Below, piece by piece: positions 58,090 through 64,000 of a stretch of DNA of 64,000 nt. The notes beneath the pieces were generated by a model that ran no database searches, had not been told where the DNA came from, and worked only from the letters and a program-made list of their open reading frames with translations. The translations under genes and the position numbers were made by a program. Numbering within the stretch: position 1 is the stretch's first letter; every line of letters starts with the position of its first letter. The stretch comes from Cavia porcellus (taxonomy: Eukaryota; Chordata; Mammalia; Rodentia; Caviidae): NCBI RefSeq assembly GCF_034190915.1, contig NW_026947490.1:68623494-68687493 (forward strand), in the 5' to 3' direction.

Positions 58090-59939
58090 CCAACAGGCCC
58101 ACACAATTGGGTGTTTCCCAATTTCCCTGCCTTCTGCTTCTGTCTCTCTCCTTTCATCTCTTTTTAACTTCCCCGTCAACATACTTCTTTCCTACGCAAT
58201 TCCAAAATTTAGAGTAATCTTTGACTCGTAATTATCAAGACTTTGGGGGAAATCTACCTACCATGGAAAAAAATCACAAAATACTTTTCTACCCCAACTA
58301 TCCCCTCTCTTGCCATGGAATTCACACCAATAACACTGGGCAAGTTCTTTCTGCCCCTGAATCCTGGTTCTGTGAAATGGATTTGAGCTGCTTATTTTGA
58401 GCTGTTTTGTGTGTTCAAATCTCAGGACCTGGTTTTGCCCATTCTCAGTGACCCTGTGTGTGAACAGCTGCTGTGCGCAGAGGCTTGAGCAGAGGACTCG
58501 GGACTTGGTTACTCGTGGCTCTGACAGTGCGATCCACCGAGCAGAAAGAGTCCAGAGCCCTGCTCCTCCCAGTTGCTCAGGGGCTCCTTTGTCCTCCCTC
58601 AGTGTCCTTGCTCGGACCCTTGCCAGAACTCAAGATTTAAAGTGCACAAAAGCCTCATGGTGGTGAGGAGCAGCAGAAATTTGGAATGAGCTGCTCTCTT
58701 GCTCTAAGCATTAGAGAGGCTTGGCTGACCTCCCAGAGACAACAGGGACAAACTGGGGTTGCCACGGGGCTGGAGCACTGTGCACCTAGGAGCTCTGCTC
58801 GGTGTGGTGATAGGAGCATGTCTGTCCTAGAGGACGCTTCCTTTCACAAGGAAATGGAACCAGTGTGCGGGCTGAGCAGTGCACTTCCTCAGGAAACTCC
58901 AGGGTGAGGCTTGGAAGAAGCCCAGCGTGGGTCCAGTCCCCATGCTCTCATTCTGTCTGTCAGGGCAGCGGGGCAGGCGGAGAAAACACCAGTGTGTGTG
59001 TCCCTGGCCTGGAGCCTGGGCCATCCTTGCTCAGAAAGGTTCTTTCAGGACAAGTCATCCTCAGAGAGGATCTCTGTGCGGTTCTGCACTGGGGTATTAA
59101 AGGAAACGGATCCCTGAGTCTTGGTTTGATTGAACTCGAGAAAGCAGGGAAGAATACCCACTTTACGAGCCGGCATGACAGCCTGGTGGCCCAGCACTGT
59201 TCCTGTCCTGCAGTCTCATCTGATGAGGCTGCTGCTTGATAGGGCTGGAGGCTTCCTTCAGGAGCAGAGCATATGGCCTTGACTTCAGCCAGGTGAGGGG
59301 GAGGACAGTAAACACCTGCCAGGCATGCTGTGAAGAATCACCTCCATTCCCCTCATTGTTCTTTGTGGCATACCAAGAAACCCCATCTAAAAATATTTAA
59401 TAAGCACATCCATTCCATATTCTTTGCAAACCCAAAGTATCCAAGTTTTTCTTTGCAAATCATCCTCATTCATTCCTAGGAAGCCATCCTGACCCGCAGC
59501 CAGCCCGGGTGTCCTGAGCTGTTCCCTCATGAGCTGTCTGCTCACCGCCCTGGGAAGATGTCACTGGGACTGTAACAGGAAGTGGCATCCGTAGGGCCGT
59601 GTCCAGGATAGGATGTGGGCTGCAAGGGCCTGTTCCAGGAGGCACGCAGGAGAGGCAGGTGGATTTAATTCTGACTGAGACCTATGCACACCCCTGATGG
59701 GCAAGCCTAATTAAGACATCGCCACAGCCAGGCCTGTTGTCAGCTGAGGCCACCACGCAGAGGAAGGCACTCGGGGGAGACAGCCTGGAGAGCCATAGTG
59801 GGCACATCAAAGGGACCCCGGGCTCTTCCTGGGAGCCAGCAGCTCCCTCAACTAAGAGCTGCGGTGTTAATTACAGTCTCTGCACCAGGATTCGCTCCAG
59901 AGTGTCGGCCACAACTAATGAGCGCAATCATAGCGCCGT
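57536..59939. other. Unassigned GC-balanced DNA, with one compound microsatellite
   Basis: No gene. Frames up to 124 codons (58865-59239) overlap in several phases and show no known protein. Confidence 0.45.
58044..58090. repeat. (CA)n-(GA)n compound microsatellite
   Basis: CACACACACACACAAACAGAG passes directly into about 14 GA units. Confidence 0.95.
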
Positions 59940-60110
59940 TCAGAAACTTTTCACCTGCCAAGCACATTACAAGATTAGCTCATTAATCCACTCTGGCCTC
60001 TGTGATGCTGGTACTTATTATTATGCCCAGTTCGGAGATGGAGTAACCCAGCCAAGGGGAAGCGGCGTCAGATACCCTGGACGCCTCGAGGCCCTTCTAG
60101 GCGGGCAGAG
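59940..60110 (+). mobile_element. MIR-like SINE
   Basis: CTGCCAAGCACATTACAAGA, TTAGCTCATTAATCCACTCT, GCTGGTACTTATTATTATGC, CCAGTTCGGAGATGGAGTAA follow the MIR core. Confidence 0.7.
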
Positions 60111-60914
60111 CAAAGCCCGGCTCTGCAGCACACCGCTGCTGCCTTGCTCCGAATCCCACTTCTCAGCGACACCTGCAGAAGTCAGTGGGCAGAGTCTTTA
60201 TCACAGGAATAGCTGATTAATCTCCCTTTGCAGTAGTCGCTGTGAAAAAACTTACTGTTTTATAAATTAGGTGCTGCTGGACTGTAGCTAGAGGCTCAAA
60301 ATAATGAATTAATTCAGTCCACAGATTTCAAACACTATACCGGATACTATAGTGAGTTTGCTGCTAAGAATGACATGGTGCTCCTTCAATTCTGTTGTAA
60401 TATTATTACATTACACCTGATAGAAGGAATTTCCAAGGATGATTTGATTTAAAAATCCACAGCTCCATATTAGCACTGATACAAGAGTTAGTTATTTAAC
60501 ACTGTAATCCACCAATATTATTGCAAGTCTTGGAAGGTAACAGAGCCTTTTCCCCACTAATGTTCACAGCCACTTCTGTAACTGTTGGTACAAACAGCTG
60601 TTTGTCTCCTTGGTTCCAAAAGTTGAGGAGGAATCTCTCGGGAGCCTGATTCCTCATGGCAGAGTAGTAGGAGAACCGTGATTCAACTTCCTAAGGAGAC
60701 TGCTCGCTTCAAAGACCTGGAGGGTACAGATTAAGTAAGCTACCTAGTAGGTAAGGTGAGATAGTATTCCTCTAACAAAATTAGTATGGAGTCAGGTCAA
60801 GTACCAGATTTTACCTCCTGGCCCTCCTTCCACTGACTAACTCCCATAGCCATTCAGGGGAAATAGTGTAATGGTGTATAAACCAGGTTTCACACCGCTG
60901 GGCACAATGCCCAC
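60111..60914. other. Unassigned; AT-rich conserved-element candidate 60200-60560
   Basis: Repeat-free stretch with AATGAATTAATTCAGTCC, GTTGTAATATTATTACATTA and similar runs. Conservation cannot be tested here. Confidence 0.4.
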
Positions 60915-61230
60915 ATCAAAGATTTAAAGGACGGGAGGTTTAAGTTAGCTCACGATTTGGAGGAGTTCAGTCCATGGTCTGGTAGTTCCAAGGCAGAACT
61001 ACTGTGGCAGAAGGGTTATTGTGGGGCTGGTCTGAGCTACCAAGTCATATCTCTGATATGAGGGAGATCTACAGTCTCTGAAAGACTCAGGATGACACTG
61101 GAGGCTCCCAGGTGCTGACTCATACAGAAATCTCTGCCCCATGGAACTGAGCCTGGATATCAAGTTCCTGGGTAGCAAAGATAGGATGGTCATTTGAAGG
61201 CACAAAATTAGAGTTCCAGTGAAGAAAGGC
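60915..61230 (-). mobile_element. LTR-like relic, reverse (MaLR-like)
   Basis: GTTTAAGTTAGCTCACGATT, GGAGGAGTTCAGTCCATGGT and GGTAGTTCCAAGGCAGAACT resemble the complement of the MaLR region also seen at 62505-62965. Diverged. Confidence 0.45.
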
Positions 61231-61299
61231 ACTTAGATAGGCTTTGTGGAACAGATTGGTTATTCCTGATATGTTCATTCATCCAGTGTCACCGTGCCT

Positions 61300-61520
61300 G
61301 GACATGGTCCAGAACCAGAGTCAGATCAACTGAGCCTGCCCCTAGCCTTATTTCTTGGATGAGATACTTAAAGGTCTCCAGGCCTTCAATTTCTTCATCT
61401 CTAAAATGGATTAACGAGAGTGTTTCATGGGATGGGATGAGAGTTAAATGAAATGATCTACACAAAATGCTTTGTCTGTCAGGTCTAAAATGTTCACACA
61501 TTAATAAGTGTAAGTTACTC
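61300..61520 (+). mobile_element. MIR SINE
   Basis: CTCCAGGCCTTCAATTTCTT, CATCTCTAAAATGGATTAAC, GAGTTAAATGAAATGATCTA, CACAAAATGCTTTGTCTGTC match the MIR core and following region. Confidence 0.78.
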
Positions 61521-61891
61521 TTATTTCTAAATTTTAAAGTGCTATGCAAAGGAAACAACATGTTAATTTTTATTGTCATCATGATTCTTTTTAAAACTCT
61601 GTCATTTGATGCTCTATTTAACACCACACCTGATTAAAAGGAATGGATGTTGTCTTATCCTTGGTTATATCTGTAGGATGATAGGAACAAGACTTTTCTT
61701 TTTTAACCTTAAAAATTTCATAGGGAGTTGACAGATACCCTTGGGTTTGTCATATTCAGGAAAACTCATTACTTAAGCTAAAAATTTGAAATGCAAACCA
61801 TACATATTTTGGAATAAGGACTGACGTCAAAGGTTTTTAGCAGCTATCAGCAATGAGAATAAAAATATTAAGTCTTAAAACACTGCAATGG

Positions 61892-62003
61892 GGGCTGGGG
61901 ATTTAGCTCAGCGGCATAAGCACCTGCCTTGCAAGCAGGCAGTCGTGAGTTTGATCCCTGGTACCGATTAAAAAAAAAAAAAAAGGAAAAAGACAAAAAC
62001 AAA
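61892..62003 (+). mobile_element. Young ID SINE with 15-bp target-site duplication
   Basis: Body GGGCTGGGGATTTAGCTCAG, CGGCATAAGCACCTGCCTTG, CAAGCAGGCAGTCGTGAGTT, TGATCCCTGGTACCGATTAA, tail with GGAAAAAGACAAAAAC. AAAACACTGCAATGG (61877-61891) recurs as AAAACATTGCAATGG (62004-62018). Same subfamily and tail motif as the copy at 52546. Confidence 0.96.
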
Positions 62004-62504
62004 AAAACATTGCAATGGATTCTGAAGGTGGAAAATCAAAAACATTACTCCTGTCGTGATTTCTGCTGATCCCGTCCCAGTGGGATGAGAGGAAGAGGAA
62101 TGTAAGTAAGGGATGTAGCTGTGGGATTTTAGAAAGTAGAGATACTTTGGATCTTCATGTAAAATTCTGAGTTAGCCTCCCTGGAGAGGTCAGGGTGCAA
62201 CCTCACATGCATGTGCTGCTGGCTTCCAAAGCAACCAGGAAGAGAGACAGAGCCACGTGTCACGATTCCTTTCCAGTCTGCCCCCTCTGGCCTCCTCACT
62301 TCAGGCTTCACCTCCATCTGCCCCAAGCCCATGCTAACAAGGGCTTGCAGGTGTGCTGTGCCCATCCCTCCCAGCCGTTCCCTCAGGAGGATCTACTCAG
62401 CCTCAAGGTGAGTAACACACCTGGTACCAGCGAAGCATTGGAAACCAATGGCAAGGTGTCAACCCAGAGCACACCCAGTAGCTGGGGGGATGGAGAGGTA
62501 GAGA

Positions 62505-62965
62505 GGAGGGCTCTGTCAGCTCTCTGTCACTGTGAAAAAAACACCTGGGAGATCAGCCCCAAGGGGGAAATATTGATTTAGCTCATGGTTTCTGAGGCTG
62601 AAGTCATGGTCAGCTGCTCCATGGCTTTCGGGCTCTAAAGAGGCAGAGACATCTCAGTGGAGACACCATGGGAGAGGAATTCATCCACCTCATGGCAGCC
62701 AGGAAACAGGGCATGTGGGAGGAAAGGGCCGGGACAAGATATAACCCCTGAGGTAGGGTCTCCCAGGCCACATCCCAAAGGGCCTCTCCCTTCCCTCCTT
62801 AGTGTTCATCGCTTCTCCATCCCTCTCCGAGCACAAACTCATCAGATCATGTGTTATGAGGTCAGAGCCCCAGTGATCCAGTCCCTTCTCGAAAGCACCA
62901 CTGTGAACACCGTAGCACGGGAGACCAAACCTCTCCTCAGACACTCACCCACATCCAGACTGACC
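62505..62965 (-). mobile_element. MaLR-like LTR, reverse
   Basis: CTGTCACTGTGAAAAAAACA, TTGATTTAGCTCATGGTTTC, TGAGGCTGAAGTCATGGTCA, GCTGCTCCATGGCTTTCGGG, CAGGAAACAGGGCATGTGGG and AGCACCACTGTGAACACC form the complement of an LTR with the 'GGTTTCAGAGGCTCCAGTCCATGGTC' block. Confidence 0.6.
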
Positions 62966-64000
62966 CAGGGCAGGGAGCAGGGTGTGTAAGTTAAGCCGTA
63001 TGAGAACCACCATTTACCCTCAGTACTTTTTGTCAAAGTCAGAAAAAGTTGGGGAGATGCCTTATGATTATGAATAATGTTTTCTGGCAAAATACAATTA
63101 AACTGTTGAATTGAAGCATCTTATTTCTGCTCCATTTAATGCTCAGAACTCCTGGTATATGGTGTGTGTGTGTGTGTGCGTGTTTGACTACATAGGCTGC
63201 TTCACACTAGCACTCAGGAAAGCATTAAGCAGAAAAATCTATTTGAAAAATGTTCCCCAAGAGATTAATGATCCAAATAGAATACATTCATAAAAGAGAA
63301 AAAATGAAGCAAAATCATATTTTCATACTTCAGAGTACACATTCATTTAACTGCCTTTATTTTTTTCTTATCATGAAGAGACTCCAAGAAATGTAATTGC
63401 AAATACAGTCAAAAGTTAATTATACTATTATAAATTATATCCTTTTACTACTCTCTGGAGAACACCAGGAGTTTCAGGGTGAATAGATGGGTATAAAATG
63501 AATTTTTGTAGATAATATATGATTTATATCATTGAGCTAGCATAAATATAATGAATTCCCACTTTGTGTCGTGAAAATAAGCAAGAGTAGAACAGTTTCT
63601 GCTTTGGAATTCCTAGGAAGCCTTTGCACTCCACGCTGCCAGCGCTGTGCTTTGACATCATGCTTCCCGACCCACAGACCTGCCACCTGCAAAGGTGGGC
63701 ACACCATGGGCTGAGAGGAACAAAGGAAGGCTCGGCTGACACGGAAAAGAGGGGTAAGAAAGGTACAGGGCCAAGACTGGGATTTAAACATTTTTGCAGA
63801 TACTGTTTGAATTTTAATGGGCGCATGACACCTTTACATTTTTCATAGGGTATAGCATAATAATTCATTGCATGTATAACAGACAATTCAGAGTAATTAG
63901 CATTTCAGTCTTCTCAGACCTTTAGAGTCTGTCATCAAGTTATCTTGAAATAGATGAGAAAATGTTTAAAACTATAGTTGCCGCCGTGGTGTGCCACAAG
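62966..64000. other. Unassigned
   Basis: AT-rich with a short TG tract. Overlapping frames at 63524-63886 have no recognisable features. Confidence 0.45.
63161..63182. repeat. Short (TG)n tract
   Basis: TGGTGTGTGTGTGTGTGTGCG. Confidence 0.9.

Noticed and set aside
59737..60216. 159-codon plus-strand frame
   Set aside because: Runs through a MIR-like SINE, which would not be expected in a real conserved exon. No domain seen.

Overview
This window is gene-poor mammalian nuclear DNA, most likely from a non-muroid rodent. The case for a rodent is the SINE set: many tRNA-derived ID elements, plus composite SINEs with a 7SL-derived B1 half followed by an ID half (B1-dID type). I saw no murid B2 element. 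The exact species cannot be fixed from the sequence. I found no host protein-coding exon, tRNA, rRNA, miRNA or CRISPR. Almost every open frame is a chance frame or lies in a transposon. The window could be intergenic or part of a very large intron.

The one convincing coding sequence is transposon-borne: an intact 350-codon LINE-1 ORF1 on the minus strand (55738-56790). It sits in what looks like a full-length, structurally complete 'half-L1' (HAL1-type) retrotransposon at about 54375-57524. Read on the minus strand this has a CpG-rich 5'UTR starting with a YY1-like ATGGCGG motif, then ORF1, then about 1.3 kb of 3'UTR with an AATAAA signal, then a poly(A) tail. No ORF2 (endonuclease/reverse transcriptase) is present. 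A perfect 11-bp direct repeat lies at both ends. About 480 bp to the left, a 5'-truncated copy of the same 3'UTR lies in the opposite orientation, forming a roughly 670-bp imperfect inverted repeat.

Layout: 0-10 kb, an old L1 fragment, a MaLR-like LTR, ID and B1 SINEs and a (CA)n tract. 10-20 kb, MIR, B1-dID, LTR relics and an L2-like piece, with AT-rich single-copy stretches that may hold conserved non-coding elements. 20-30 kb, MIR, ID, a second MaLR-like LTR and a hAT-like DNA transposon relic. 30-40 kb, a reverse B1-dID with a (CTTT)n tail, an old L1 3' end, an MLT-like LTR, a 200-bp CT tract and a third, near-complete MaLR-like LTR. 40-50 kb, MLT1-like LTRs, (CA)n, ID SINEs and L1 3' fragments. 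50-58 kb, another L1 3' fragment, a young ID with perfect target-site duplication, the inverted HAL1 copy and the HAL1 itself. 58-64 kb, a CA/GA repeat, MIRs, another young ID and LTR relics.

No genes form a pathway here. The biology is the history of retrotransposition: ID SINEs and HAL1 have no reverse transcriptase and would have depended on L1 ORF2p supplied in trans. Family names are by eye, without a repeat library, so edges of old repeats are approximate.
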